DNA from: Bacteriovorax sp.
GTDB lineage: Bacteria > Bdellovibrionota > Bacteriovoracia > Bacteriovoracales > Bacteriovoracaceae
Assembly (NCBI GenBank): GCA_014377485.1
Contig: JACMPM010000003.1
Span: forward strand, 1-64,000
Direction: 5' to 3'
Length of the DNA stretch: 64,000 bases
Of the stretch, positions 45,765-55,159 are shown piece by piece; position 1 is the stretch's first letter, and each line of letters opens with the position of its first letter. The position numbers and the translations under genes were made by a program. A model generated the notes under the pieces. That model was not told the origin of the DNA, searched no databases, and saw nothing but the letters and a program-made list of their open reading frames with translations.

Positions 45765-46235
45765 ATGAATTCAAAAGCTAAACCAATACCAGATGGATAC
45801 CATTCGGTGACTCCCTATATATTAGTGAACGATGTTCCAAAGGCTTTAGAATTCTACAAGCGAGCATTTGGTGCAGAAGAGCTTTTAAGGCTAGAGATGA
45901 AGCCAGGGCAAATTGCTCATGCAGAATTTAAAATAGGGAATTCTGTCATTATGATTTCCGGAATAACTCCTCAAATGAAATTGGCGCCTAATACTGGAGA
46001 CAGTCGAGATGTTTGCTTTATGTTGTACGTCAACGATGTTGATGCTGCAGCGAAGACGGCCATTGCGGCCGGAATGAAAGTTGTTAAAGAAGTTCAAGAT
46101 CAATTTTATGGAGACCGCACAGGAACGTTTGAAGATCCATTTGGTAATGTTTGGTCTATTGGTACCCATATAGAAGATGTCTCGACTGAAGAGACTACGA
46201 ACTGCATGCAAAAGCTTTATGGTGATAAATCTTAA
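45765..46235 (+). CDS. PhnB-like VOC family protein
   Basis: A 156-residue vicinal-oxygen-chelate protein of the glyoxalase/bleomycin-resistance-like PhnB group: GYHSVTPYILVNDVPKALEF, then AHAEFKIGNSVIMIS, and DRTGTFEDPFGNVWSIGTHI. The histidine and glutamate of a possible metal site are present. Only 12 bases separate it from the CBS gene that follows. Confidence 0.88.
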   Translation: MNSKAKPIPDGYHSVTPYILVNDVPKALEFYKRAFGAEELLRLEMKPGQIAHAEFKIGNSVIMISGITPQMKLAPNTGDSRDVCFMLYVNDVDAAAKTAIAAGMKVVKEVQDQFYGDRTGTFEDPFGNVWSIGTHIEDVSTEETTNCMQKLYGDKS

Positions 46236-46247
46236 TAGGAGAATCTA

Positions 46248-46703
46248 ATGAATCAGGTAAAAGATTTTATGACAGTAGATCCTGTCTGCTGCCTACCCAC
46301 CACTAATTTAAAAGTTGTTGCAAAATTAATGCTTCAATACGATTGCGGCGAAATTCCGGTGGTGTATAGCATTGAACAACCAAAAATTGTCGGAGTGATT
46401 ACTGATAGGGATATTGTCTGCAGAACTATTGCACATGGGCTAAATCCCCTTGAGATGACGGCAGAGGAGGCGATGACAATTCCAGCAGTAGTGGTAAAGA
46501 CAGATATGTCGATTGATGATTGTTGTACTATTATGAAGGAAGAGCAGATTCGTCGGGTACCGGTTGTTGACGAGGAAGAAAATTGCTGCGGAATGGTGAC
46601 TTTGGCAGATATTGCAAGGAAGTCGGAAGTATTTGTAACAGCTGCAATGATTAAGGATATTTCACAACCGTCTTATCATAATTCTCCGATAGAAGTTTCT
46701 TGA
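46248..46703 (+). CDS. CBS-domain pair protein
   Basis: A 151-residue protein with two CBS motifs (VKDFMTVDPVCCLPTTNLKV...VGVITDRDIVCRTI and EAMTIPAVVVKTDMSIDDCC...RRVPVVDEEENCCGMVTLADI). It contains nine or more cysteines, unusual for a CBS protein and possibly redox- or metal-sensitive. Likely co-transcribed with the VOC gene and close to a histidine kinase. Confidence 0.88.
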   Translation: MNQVKDFMTVDPVCCLPTTNLKVVAKLMLQYDCGEIPVVYSIEQPKIVGVITDRDIVCRTIAHGLNPLEMTAEEAMTIPAVVVKTDMSIDDCCTIMKEEQIRRVPVVDEEENCCGMVTLADIARKSEVFVTAAMIKDISQPSYHNSPIEVS

Positions 46704-46749
46704 TTTTTATTTATGGTTAATAGGTGCCGATTCAATTTTTTCTCAGTTA

Positions 46750-48267
46750 ATGCATCGTGAAATTAGAAAAGTAACCGATGCGCTGAATATGAATTTCGGA
46801 AACAATAAAATTCTAATTTTTTCCAACTCACTCCTAGTGAGAGAAGTTGTTTTATTTGCCTTTATTGTAAGCGCCATGATCTCTGTGGTTTTTTCGGCAT
46901 TCAATTCTTATAATTATTATAAAGAAAGTCAGGTTGAAATTGTAAAAGAAGTCACAATTATTGAAAATGCCATGGAACATCAGTTGGAAATTTCAATGTG
47001 GGGAATGGATAAAGAAACGATTCAAGATCTTTTAAAAGTACTGGTTAAAAATCCCAATGTTGCTGAAGCTAGTATCACAAATGCGGATTTTAAATATAGC
47101 GATGAATATTCTGGTCTTCCTAAAGACTGGACTACTCTCGAATTTCCACTTTCATACACAAAGATGCCTAATAATATAAAGAATCTAGGGACATTGAAAA
47201 TATCGTTATCAAAAAGTAAATTTTTTAGCGAGCTGAGTTCTAAAATAGTTCTAGGTTTTATTCAAAACTTGGCTAGATTTCTTATTGTTACTGTTTGTAT
47301 TGTCTGGTTATTTAATAAAAAAATTATTTCACCAGTTCGCAAAATTCAATCTATGACAAATGAATTTAATGAAAAGCACTTAATTCCTATTCTAGGTGGA
47401 GAGTTAACCAAAGCTGAAAAATCTACCAAGTCTGAAATTGACACTTTATATAGAGACATTCAATTACTTCAAGAAAATTTTAAGACAGCGTTTGAGTTGC
47501 AGAAAAAATCGGAAGAAGAGAGAGTTGAGATAGAAATTCAGTTAGAAAAAGAAAGACAAAAAATTGTTTTATCACAAAGATTAGAAACCATTGGTCAGAT
47601 AACTTCACAGGTCGCACATGATTTTGGAAACCTGATCATGATTATTAATGGAAAGACAAAAATTTTAGATAAACGACTTTCTGATCCAGAAGACTTAAAA
47701 CAGACAGAAGCCATTAGAAAAGCTACATCAAGGGCCCATTCATTAATTAAGAAAATTCTATCAATGACAAGAACGCAAAAAATTGAAGCAGTATTAATGG
47801 ATCCATACAATAGTCTTGTCGACTTGCATGACCTTCTTAAAATTTCTATTGGTGGTGATATTTTATTAAACATTGAAACTGATGGCAGTGAAAATATGGT
47901 GCTTGTCGAAGCATCGACTTTTGAAAATGTGATTATTAATCTATGTGTAAATGCTCGGGATGCTATGCCTTGTGGCGGAGAAATAGGCATTGCTGTTAAA
48001 TCAGTAGTGAGAAATAATCAGGATTTTGTTTCAATTTCTATTAAAGATACTGGCGTAGGAATTCCCGAAGATATTCAATTGAAAATTTTTGATCCATTTT
48101 TTACCACCAAAAGTGTAGGAAAAGGAACTGGGTTGGGGCTTTCTCAAGTGCAGGATTTTATAAAGAGTGTTGGCGGTTCGTTGGAACTCAATTCGGGGTG
48201 TAATGGAACTTGCTTTACATTGTTTTTGCCAAATAAACTTCCATTTAAGACAATCATTGCTGCTTAG
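46750..48267 (+). CDS. Membrane sensor histidine kinase
   Basis: A 505-residue kinase with two membrane helices (VVLFAFIVSAMISVVFSAF and FIQNLARFLIVTVCIVWLF) around a periplasmic sensor of about 110 residues. A HAMP-like linker and coiled coil follow, then the H-box QVAHDFGNLIMII and ATPase boxes NLCVNARDAMP, DTGVGIP and GTGLGLSQV. The AHDFGN H-box marks the HisKA subclass common in hybrid-type kinases. No response regulator is adjacent. No Shine-Dalgarno was seen at 46750; the Met at 46789 is an alternative. Confidence 0.87.
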   Translation: MHREIRKVTDALNMNFGNNKILIFSNSLLVREVVLFAFIVSAMISVVFSAFNSYNYYKESQVEIVKEVTIIENAMEHQLEISMWGMDKETIQDLLKVLVKNPNVAEASITNADFKYSDEYSGLPKDWTTLEFPLSYTKMPNNIKNLGTLKISLSKSKFFSELSSKIVLGFIQNLARFLIVTVCIVWLFNKKIISPVRKIQSMTNEFNEKHLIPILGGELTKAEKSTKSEIDTLYRDIQLLQENFKTAFELQKKSEEERVEIEIQLEKERQKIVLSQRLETIGQITSQVAHDFGNLIMIINGKTKILDKRLSDPEDLKQTEAIRKATSRAHSLIKKILSMTRTQKIEAVLMDPYNSLVDLHDLLKISIGGDILLNIETDGSENMVLVEASTFENVIINLCVNARDAMPCGGEIGIAVKSVVRNNQDFVSISIKDTGVGIPEDIQLKIFDPFFTTKSVGKGTGLGLSQVQDFIKSVGGSLELNSGCNGTCFTLFLPNKLPFKTIIAA

Positions 48268-48371
48268 TATTCACTCCCTACCTTAGTTAGTTAATTGTAA
48301 TCATCAAATTTATTAAAATCTTAAGGTTTAGTAGCTCTTGCGCTTTAAGCAAAGTATCCCATATTCCTTTC

Positions 48372-49109
48372 ATGGAAAATAAAATAGCAAAAATGAAAGA
48401 AAATTATTTAACAAAAAAACCTCGAACAAATGCTTTGAACTCGACCTTAGTTTTAGTCCTTATGCTTTTTTATGGAAGTTATATCTACCTCAATGGACTG
48501 TTGCACGCAGATCAGTGGATGCCTGCTTCAGCACAATCTGTTTTTGGAAAGGGAGAGTATTGGAGAGCGTGGACGACTCTTTTTGCTCACGGTGATCTCG
48601 GGCACATCTCAAGTAATTTAATTCTATTTTTTCCCTTTGCTTATTTTTTAACCGGATATTTTGGATATTTCTTTTTTCCTGTTTTTGGTTTTTTTGTTGG
48701 AGGATTAATTAACTTGCTTGTTCTAAAAACCATGCCGGATCATGTTTGGTTAATTGGAGTATCTGGTGTTGTTTACTGGATGGGAGCAACTTGGATTACG
48801 CTTTCATTTTTAATTGATCGTCGAGAATCTATCGGTAAGAGCCTGGTTAAAGTAATTGGGATTTCAGCCATCCTTTTTGTCCCAGATACCTTTCAGGCAA
48901 ATATAAGTTATATGACCCATTTTGGAGGTTATTTTTTTGGAATGCTTAGCGGTGTTTTATTTTATTTAATATTTCGTAAAAAAATTAGAGGGGCTGACGT
49001 CTTTGAAGAAATCATTGATAATGAATTTGATAGCGAAATTGAATATGAAAATAGTTTTGAAGATAAGCAAGAACCAATAGTCGTCGAAAGTTTCAAAGAA
49101 ATTTTATAA
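48372..49109 (+). CDS. Rhomboid family intramembrane serine protease
   Basis: A 245-residue protein with about six membrane helices. The rhomboid features are WRAWTTLFAHGDLGHISSNL, the catalytic Ser131 in GVSGVVYWMGA and His183 in MTHFGGYFFGML. It should therefore be an active protease cutting membrane proteins within the bilayer. The acidic C-terminal tail is cytoplasmic by the usual topology. Substrate unknown. Confidence 0.88.
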   Translation: MENKIAKMKENYLTKKPRTNALNSTLVLVLMLFYGSYIYLNGLLHADQWMPASAQSVFGKGEYWRAWTTLFAHGDLGHISSNLILFFPFAYFLTGYFGYFFFPVFGFFVGGLINLLVLKTMPDHVWLIGVSGVVYWMGATWITLSFLIDRRESIGKSLVKVIGISAILFVPDTFQANISYMTHFGGYFFGMLSGVLFYLIFRKKIRGADVFEEIIDNEFDSEIEYENSFEDKQEPIVVESFKEIL

Positions 49110-49121
49110 CGATCGTTTTTT

Positions 49122-49880
49122 CTAAAAAGGAAGTTTTAAGCCGATTTGTAGATCAATTTGGCCGTCTAGTTTTAACTCTGTTACAGCAGGAAGACTGCCT
49201 ATTGTCAGAAACGGCTTAAGAGGAATAGATTTGCTCGCCTTAATTAAATTAAAAATATCGCCATCAACAATATCGAAGCTTAGACATTTTAGAAGACAAT
49301 TATTTTTTGCTTTTTTATAACTGATAAGCAAAGGATTTACACCACTCACACGCGATAAATCAAATGTATTAACAAAAGAGAAGCTGGCCTTGTTGCCAGT
49401 AGATGCATCGTAAGCTTTATTATATTCGACAAAAACTTTTGTGACTTTGAAAGATTTTACAATACTAAAATCAAGATTGAGATCTGGAATTGGCAAATCA
49501 ACGTTACCAATATTAACAGTTCGAGATCCAGTGAGCTTTAAAAATATTTTAGCAAATACTTTAAGAAATGAATTTCCAATTTGCTCAAAACTGTTGGGAA
49601 TGCTGGCAGTATCGTAGACGTCCATATTAACAATATTATATTTTAAATTGAGATAAAAGATTGTAGGGTCTGCAGTATTTGTTTCTAAAGACGCGTTAGC
49701 AGCAGCTGATAGTTCATTATTCCCAGCTGCAAGTAGTGCAGTGTTCATCATAGATTCTCTTTGAAGTTGAGCTAGTGTTCTCACTTCAGCGATGGGAGTA
49801 ATTGATTCGCTTTGCTTCAAACATGATGAAGCTAATGCAACAACTGCGGCCAGTAAAAGTATTTTAAATAAATTTCTCAT
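49122..49880 (-). CDS. Lipoprotein, unknown
   Basis: A 252-residue predicted lipoprotein with lipobox ASSC near residue 20, and a beta-rich mature part (FYLNLKYNIVNMDVYDT, DLNLDFSIVKSFKVTKVFV). It ends with a hydrophobic-amphipathic strand (IDLQIGLKLPF), as for some outer-membrane-associated proteins. No family recognised. AGGAGA... precedes the ATG. Confidence 0.65.
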   Translation of the reverse strand: MRNLFKILLLAAVVALASSCLKQSESITPIAEVRTLAQLQRESMMNTALLAAGNNELSAAANASLETNTADPTIFYLNLKYNIVNMDVYDTASIPNSFEQIGNSFLKVFAKIFLKLTGSRTVNIGNVDLPIPDLNLDFSIVKSFKVTKVFVEYNKAYDASTGNKASFSFVNTFDLSRVSGVNPLLISYKKAKNNCLLKCLSFDIVDGDIFNLIKASKSIPLKPFLTIGSLPAVTELKLDGQIDLQIGLKLPF

Positions 49881-50013
49881 AGGAGATTATTCTTAAACGT
49901 CCCAAGATTAAAAACAAGTAGGCACAAAAAATCAGCATTAAATTCAAAAAAATAAAATTAGAAATTAATTGCTAAGTGTATTGAAATTGGTGGAGGAAAT
50001 ACCTGAGTAAGTT

Positions 50014-50709
50014 CTAACTAATATCAGAGTGATTATGATCTTTATTGAATTTAGAAGGTTTTTTATAAGCTGAAGAATATTCTTTTAATATTTTTATAAC
50101 TTCTTCAGTTTCTACTTGAATAAAATTTTCATACCATTCTCCGATTGAATAAAGAGGAGTGGGAGTCATCACAACAATAAATTTATCCACCTCTTTTGAA
50201 AGCGTGGTCATGGTATCAGCGGATGATACGGGAACTGCAATTATAATTTTTCTTACTTTTCGCTTTTTTAAGACTTGAATAACAACTTCCATTGTTGCTC
50301 CGGTGGCAATTCCATCGTCAACTACAATTATATTTTTGTTGGTGAGTGATAAGGGCCTGTGACCTTGTCTTAAAGCTGTTCCGATTTCCTGCAACTTGAT
50401 CAAGGCCTGCTCTTTTATTGGATCAATATCAGAAAGCTTGTAACCTAATTCCGCCAGCAAATCCTTATTGTAGAATTCTTCATCATCTTCGCTTAATGAC
50501 CCAATTGCCAATTCTGGGTATGTTGGTGCACCAATTTTTTTTACCAAAATAATATCCAATGGAAGGTGAAGCGCTTTCGCGATTTCATGAGCGACAGGAA
50601 CCCCGCCCCGCGGAAGTGCTATAACAATTGTATTTTTTTTATCGAAAGAAAGTTCGGCAAATTTTTGTGCCAATAACATTCCAGCATGTTTACGATCACG
50701 AAATTGCAT
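50014..50709 (-). CDS. Phosphoribosyltransferase domain protein
   Basis: A 231-residue type-I phosphoribosyltransferase. The PRPP loop is VVDDGIATGATMEVV, and the N-terminal part has ALPRGGVPVAHEIA and LVKKIGAPTYPELAIGS. These proteins are often fused or adjacent to erythromycin-esterase-like or dienelactone-hydrolase domains, as here. Real substrate unknown. AAGGAG precedes the ATG and the esterase gene ends 16 bases upstream, so the two form an operon. Confidence 0.9.
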   Translation of the reverse strand: MQFRDRKHAGMLLAQKFAELSFDKKNTIVIALPRGGVPVAHEIAKALHLPLDIILVKKIGAPTYPELAIGSLSEDDEEFYNKDLLAELGYKLSDIDPIKEQALIKLQEIGTALRQGHRPLSLTNKNIIVVDDGIATGATMEVVIQVLKKRKVRKIIIAVPVSSADTMTTLSKEVDKFIVVMTPTPLYSIGEWYENFIQVETEEVIKILKEYSSAYKKPSKFNKDHNHSDIS

Positions 50710-50725
50710 AAAATCTCCTTAAAGA

Positions 50726-52087
50726 TTAAACGTGAGTTCCATACGGATAAGTTTCAGGAAATTTATCATAATCAACTTCAACTTTAAGCGGCGTTAAGGG
50801 ACGAGTTTCATCAAAGAAAACGAAAGCGTCGTAGCGGTCCGATAAAATGGTTGGAACATAATTTCCCCGATGCTCAGAAGGTGGATGATAAACTACTCCA
50901 ATGGCCCGCTGGCCGCGGGTTTCAACGAGTGGAGAGAATTCAGGTTCGTTATCAAAAAGTACATAGAAATCCTGAGAACCAACTTTTGGAATGGCATTAT
51001 GGAATTCTGATTCTACGCTTTTTTCAATGGCCTTAGGTATAGGCAATACTTGAACGGGACCATCCCACGAGTGCGAAGCAATGACCGATCCGGTGTAAGT
51101 GCTAAATCCTACTAAAGCGACTTTTTCCTTTCCATATTTTTGTCTAGCTAGTCCTCCAATATTGACTTGCCCATGAATGAGCATATCTGTAGCTCTATAG
51201 TCGCCAATATGAGTATTATGTGCCCAGACGATTCCTTTTGCATCTGGTCCATAGTGTTTCAGCAACATGTTCAGAGTATCCATCATGTGTGTGTCTCTTA
51301 CATTCCATGAATCTTCTTCAGCTAAGACCATGGCGCGATAATAATTTTCGGCATTACAAACTATACGTGCATTTTGAATGGCATCGAATAGTGCCTCATC
51401 CTGGTCTTTAATATTTTTCAATTTATATTCAAGTGTTTCATTTAAGGCCGATAGCACTTCCTTTTTACATCCTTCCGGGATAGCGAATAACGAACGCGCA
51501 TAAGCTTTTTCGTCGTGACGATAAGAATCGAAACAGGAGTAAAAAGATTTTGCCTTCATTGCTAGTTGCGGATCAATTTGATTTAAGAGCTTTGTTACCC
51601 GGTCAATTGATTCATACAATGAATAAACATCTAATCCATAAAATCCATATGGATTTTGGTTTCCCGAATTGAGGGCCCTAAGCCAGGTGATTAGTTCAGC
51701 AGCTTCACTATTGGCCCACATCCAGGTCGGCCAGCGGGAAAAATGGGATAAAACTTGATCGGCCGGGCTTTCGCCAATTTTACTTATGTCTTTTTTGTTT
51801 TCATTTTTACCATGAATGAATTTATTGACTTCTTGGCATGGCGGCCAATCGCCCTCAACAGAAATAAAATTAAAACCATGATTGAGAAGAAGCTCTTTTG
51901 AAATAGTACTTCTCCATTCATAGAACTCTTTTGTTCCATGTGAAGATTCTCCGAGCATAACTATTTTTTTGTTTTTAATTGAATCAATAAGTGGTCTTAA
52001 ATCACTATGATCGCTATATCCTGTTAGAGGATTTGCTTTTTTTATAATTTCGTCACAAAAGGCAGTATGTTTCATAAAATATTCCAT
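50726..52087 (-). CDS. Erythromycin esterase family protein
   Basis: A 453-residue protein of the EreA/EreB-like family. Key motifs are MLGESSHGTKEFYEWR with the active-site His, SVEGDWPPCQEVNKFIHG with the acidic residue, GFYGLDVYS and VWAHNTHIGD. Most chromosomal members do not act on macrolides and have unknown substrates. Start could be 52087 or the ATG four codons in (52075). First gene of the two-gene operon with the phosphoribosyltransferase. Confidence 0.9.
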   Translation of the reverse strand: MEYFMKHTAFCDEIIKKANPLTGYSDHSDLRPLIDSIKNKKIVMLGESSHGTKEFYEWRSTISKELLLNHGFNFISVEGDWPPCQEVNKFIHGKNENKKDISKIGESPADQVLSHFSRWPTWMWANSEAAELITWLRALNSGNQNPYGFYGLDVYSLYESIDRVTKLLNQIDPQLAMKAKSFYSCFDSYRHDEKAYARSLFAIPEGCKKEVLSALNETLEYKLKNIKDQDEALFDAIQNARIVCNAENYYRAMVLAEEDSWNVRDTHMMDTLNMLLKHYGPDAKGIVWAHNTHIGDYRATDMLIHGQVNIGGLARQKYGKEKVALVGFSTYTGSVIASHSWDGPVQVLPIPKAIEKSVESEFHNAIPKVGSQDFYVLFDNEPEFSPLVETRGQRAIGVVYHPPSEHRGNYVPTILSDRYDAFVFFDETRPLTPLKVEVDYDKFPETYPYGTHV

Positions 52088-52378
52088 TGTTAAAAATAGT
52101 AAACTTATTCAAACAAAAAAATTCTACTCCTTAAAAATGGAAAAGAAATTACGAACGATTTCTAAGGAATTGACAATGAAAGCGATCTTAAAAAAAGATG
52201 AATAATATTCTAATCCCTTGTTTTTCTATTTTTCTCACTCAACACAACCTCAAGAAATACAAGGCGTCCCTTTCTTTTTTACACGGATTACTTGGCGTCT
52301 TTCCTCTCTGTCTAAATCTTGTTAATAAACTCCACGTATTTAATATATTTTTTTATCAACCAAAAACTGGGGAATTTT
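52088..52378. other. Intergenic region between divergent genes
   Basis: About 290 bases with only weak open frames lacking ribosome-binding sites. It should hold the promoters of the esterase operon and of the chalcone-isomerase-like gene. No repeat or hairpin stands out. Confidence 0.5.
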
Positions 52379-53023
52379 ATGAAACTATCAGCTTTATTTT
52401 TATCTTTGTTACTTGTTACGCAAATTGCTAGCGCAGGCGTGCTTACAATTGAAAAAGGAAACCGTTCAATTGAAGGTGTTAATGTTGGTAAATCTGCTGA
52501 TCTAGTAACTATTAGTTCAACACAAAAATTAGACTATATTGGTGCAGGTCTTAGAACTAAAAAAGTTCTTGTAGCTAATGTAAAAGTATATGTAGCTCAA
52601 ATTTTTCTTGATAACATTGGTAAATTCGTTCGGACAGATGCTGGAGCTGTAAAATCTCTTGCTGACATGAAAGCTGGTGCAATTCACCTTACTTTTTTAA
52701 GAGGTGTTGACGCTGCAACTGTACAAGTTTCTTTCAGAGACGCTCTTGATGCTAACAATATTGACTTAAATAACAAAGGCATCGTGGCTTTCCTTTCTGC
52801 TGTAAAAGAAGGCGCTGACGCTAAAGACGGAAAATCAATGAACATCTCTCTCGCGAAAGATGATAAAGGTGTTGTAACTGTTGTTTATGAAAATACAGCT
52901 GGTGTTGAAAAAACAATTACAGGTGATGAAACTCTTTTCAAAGGAATTCTTTCTATTTGGTTAGGTGAACCTGCTGATTCTGGTCTTGAAACTTTGAGAG
53001 CTGTTATCCTTAAGGGAGAGTAA
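52379..53023 (+). CDS. Secreted chalcone-isomerase-fold protein
   Basis: A 214-residue protein with signal peptide (LFLSLLLVTQIASAG) and a chalcone-isomerase-like domain: DYIGAGLRTKKVLVANVKVY, IHLTFLRGVDAATVQVSF, and ILSIWLGEPADSGLETL near the end. Bacterial members are periplasmic, non-enzymatic or lipid-binding by proposal. GGGGAA precedes the ATG at 52379. The gene has a notable codon bias toward GCT/GTT/CTT, suggesting high expression. The lipoprotein gene follows after three bases. Confidence 0.8.
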   Translation: MKLSALFLSLLLVTQIASAGVLTIEKGNRSIEGVNVGKSADLVTISSTQKLDYIGAGLRTKKVLVANVKVYVAQIFLDNIGKFVRTDAGAVKSLADMKAGAIHLTFLRGVDAATVQVSFRDALDANNIDLNNKGIVAFLSAVKEGADAKDGKSMNISLAKDDKGVVTVVYENTAGVEKTITGDETLFKGILSIWLGEPADSGLETLRAVILKGE

Positions 53024-53026
53024 TTT

Positions 53027-53947
53027 ATGAAATCATCTTTAATTATAATCTCTCTTTTGTCGTTCGTTGTTGGTTGTGATGCAATCGATGCGATGAAGGC
53101 AACAAAAGATATGAAGTCTGCTACAAATTCTATGAATGAAAAAATGGATAAAACCAATATAGGCATTCAAGAAACGAATGATTCTGTTCGAAAGCAAAAA
53201 TTGATCTTGTCTATAAATGATATGCTCGATGATAAAAATACTAAAGACTTAGAGCCAGTTGCAATTGGAATGATCGCTGGTGCTGAAGAATTTGGTAAAG
53301 CGGCAACTACAGAAGAAACTATAAAATATACTTACAAGCTATTGTTAGAGATTAAAGATGTAAAACCTAATGAAGCTCTCAAGGATACCAACGGAAATTA
53401 TCCAGCCAGCGTAGTGGAAGCTTACGATCATAAAAAAATGATTAATTTGAGCCAGATCTATACAATCGCGGGATTTTATCCTCAGGATAAAGTAGATCAA
53501 ATCATCAACGAACAAATTTATGGTGGTGGTAGATACCAAAGAACGGCTTATATTTTTTTAATGGCAAGAGTTCAATTTCTTGGAACTTATTTGCAAGAAA
53601 CTCTTTTTGCAGAACCACTTGATACGGTTGAAGCAATGCGAGAGTTAATAGTGCGCTTAGGTGCAATGGACTCAATCTTAAAGTCACCGTTTAAAGATAA
53701 AGTAAAAATAAATATTGATACTTTTATTGCGAGAGATCCTATTGTTGCTTCTCTTTATGATGATGCTGGAAAAATGGAAGATTCTTGGAATGCCCCAAAA
53801 CTTTGGAAGAAAGTATTGAAGCGTTTTGACCAGGACTTAAAAGATGGAAATGTTGTCGAAGGAAGCAGTGTGAAAACTACTGATGTTCAAAATGAAATTA
53901 CACAATTAAAAGCAACTGTTCAAACTTATGTTGGTTCTTGGCAATAG
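53027..53947 (+). CDS. Lipoprotein, unknown
   Basis: A 306-residue predicted lipoprotein (lipobox FVVGC near residue 17). An N-terminal coiled coil (SATNSMNEKMDKTNIGIQE) is followed by a long helical domain (FLMARVQFLGTYLQETLFA, MRELIVRLGAMDSILKSPF). It sits directly behind the chalcone-isomerase-like gene and in front of a terminator, so the two form an operon. No family recognised. Confidence 0.7.
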   Translation: MKSSLIIISLLSFVVGCDAIDAMKATKDMKSATNSMNEKMDKTNIGIQETNDSVRKQKLILSINDMLDDKNTKDLEPVAIGMIAGAEEFGKAATTEETIKYTYKLLLEIKDVKPNEALKDTNGNYPASVVEAYDHKKMINLSQIYTIAGFYPQDKVDQIINEQIYGGGRYQRTAYIFLMARVQFLGTYLQETLFAEPLDTVEAMRELIVRLGAMDSILKSPFKDKVKINIDTFIARDPIVASLYDDAGKMEDSWNAPKLWKKVLKRFDQDLKDGNVVEGSSVKTTDVQNEITQLKATVQTYVGSWQ

Positions 53948-53977
53948 TTAAAAAATTAAATGATTTTTATTCCTAAT

Positions 53978-54004
53978 AGAAGGCCGGTTTAATATCGGCC
54001 TTCT
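53978..54004. terminator. Rho-independent terminator
   Basis: A perfect 9-bp GC-rich stem (AGAAGGCCG/CGGCCTTCT) with a 9-base loop and a T tract directly after, 30 bases behind the lipoprotein gene. Confidence 0.9.
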
Positions 54005-54123
54005 TTTTATGCACCAGTCTCTCTCTATCTCTTTCAAATATTTCATGTACAATTATCTACATTAAATCAGCTCATTCTTAGTATGTGCGCATTGCGTAAT
54101 AAAAGTTATTCTTAGAAGTAAAT

Positions 54124-54474
54124 ATGAAAATGTTTTTTAACCAAATCAAAGAATTTATCACTGAATCAGCGGGAGATCCGCGTATTCCTTTAAGAGATAA
54201 AAAAGTAGTGATGGGAATACTCATTATTTTGATTCTCAGGATTTTATTTATTCCAGATTGGATCCCATATTTTGGAATTTTAGATATTCTTTTTTTAATA
54301 GGCATTGTCTTGGATTATTTTTTTGGCGTGATTGATCAAAATCTTTTGCTTAGTCATTATCCGTGGGGAATGAAGAGTTTTGCCCGAATTAGACGTTTTT
54401 CTCTCTTTATCGCTTTTTTTGCGCCTAACTTTATCAAAGACAACCTGTGGGAATATACCAAAGATCCCTTTTAG
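54124..54474 (+). CDS. DUF1232 (YkvA-like) membrane protein
   Basis: A 116-residue protein with the DUF1232 pattern: GDPRIPLRDKKVVMG followed by FIPDWIPYFGILDILFLIG, the usual P(I/D)LIPDxIP...LDDxxxI motif. Two membrane segments. Family function is unknown. The gene follows the terminator of the preceding operon. Confidence 0.8.
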   Translation: MKMFFNQIKEFITESAGDPRIPLRDKKVVMGILIILILRILFIPDWIPYFGILDILFLIGIVLDYFFGVIDQNLLLSHYPWGMKSFARIRRFSLFIAFFAPNFIKDNLWEYTKDPF

Positions 54475-54536
54475 CAGGTTTTTTTATGAAATATTTCTGC
54501 TAGTATTTGAATACAAATTTTTTGGAAGAGGAAATC

Positions 54537-54923
54537 ATGGGAAGTATGAAAGACGCGTTAGCTAAAATTGGTATTAAAGAAGTTGCAAAGCCAATTGCTC
54601 CTAACGAAAGATCTAAAATCGCAAAAAAGAAAGTCACAGAAGATGTTGTTCATCAGGAACAACGAAATTTTTGTGAAGCCTGCGACCAGGTCCGCCCAGA
54701 CGTTGAATTATATAAACATAGAAACCCAACAACAGAAGCAGAGTGGATTTGCGTCCGTTGTGCCGATCAATTACAAATTCCAGATACATTTAGAAAAACT
54801 GCTCAAAGTGATACATCAATTAGAAAAATGTTCCGTAGAGAGTACGGTGCGACACTCAATCCCGCAGATATAAAAACTCAACAAAATGTTAAGCCTAGAG
54901 GTCCGGTGGACGGAAATCGATAA
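54537..54923 (+). CDS. Zinc-ribbon protein, unknown
   Basis: A 128-residue soluble protein with a basic N-terminal half and a four-cysteine zinc ribbon (NFCEACDQVRP and WICVRCADQL). A conserved-looking tail follows (TSIRKMFRREYGATLNPAD). GAGGAAATC precedes the ATG at 54537; a second ATG lies three codons in. No family recognised; a nucleic-acid or ribosome role is possible. Confidence 0.65.
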   Translation: MGSMKDALAKIGIKEVAKPIAPNERSKIAKKKVTEDVVHQEQRNFCEACDQVRPDVELYKHRNPTTEAEWICVRCADQLQIPDTFRKTAQSDTSIRKMFRREYGATLNPADIKTQQNVKPRGPVDGNR

Positions 54924-55052
54924 TTAACGAGCAGTCATTATTTTTGCAATTTGATCATCAGTGGGAATGTCCGCTGAGAAAACAATTATAGTAAATATAG
55001 AAAAAACCAATAATGTAGTCCAGGGTATGAATTTTTTCGATTTAATCGCCAA
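54924..55052 (-). CDS. Possible small membrane protein
   Basis: A 42-residue open frame with one hydrophobic segment (FIPWTTLLVFSIFTIIVFSA) and a short polar tail (DIPTDDQIAKIMTAR). AAGGAG lies just upstream, but the only start codons are TTG at 55052, very close to it, or ATT at 55046 at a better distance. It ends on the base next to the stop of the convergent zinc-ribbon gene. The coding call is tentative. Confidence 0.4.
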   Translation of the reverse strand: MAIKSKKFIPWTTLLVFSIFTIIVFSADIPTDDQIAKIMTAR

Positions 55053-55159
55053 ACTCCTTGTTCAACTTAACATCTTGAAAAAATTAATTGCAAGTAATTG
55101 TCCAAAAAAAAGCCGCAAAGGCCCTTGAAACTTGCACTAAAAATTGATCAAGTAGTGGA

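Noticed and set aside
50726-52087. Macrolide resistance gene
   Set aside because: Chromosomal erythromycin-esterase-like proteins of this kind usually do not act on macrolides; no mobile element or resistance cluster is present.
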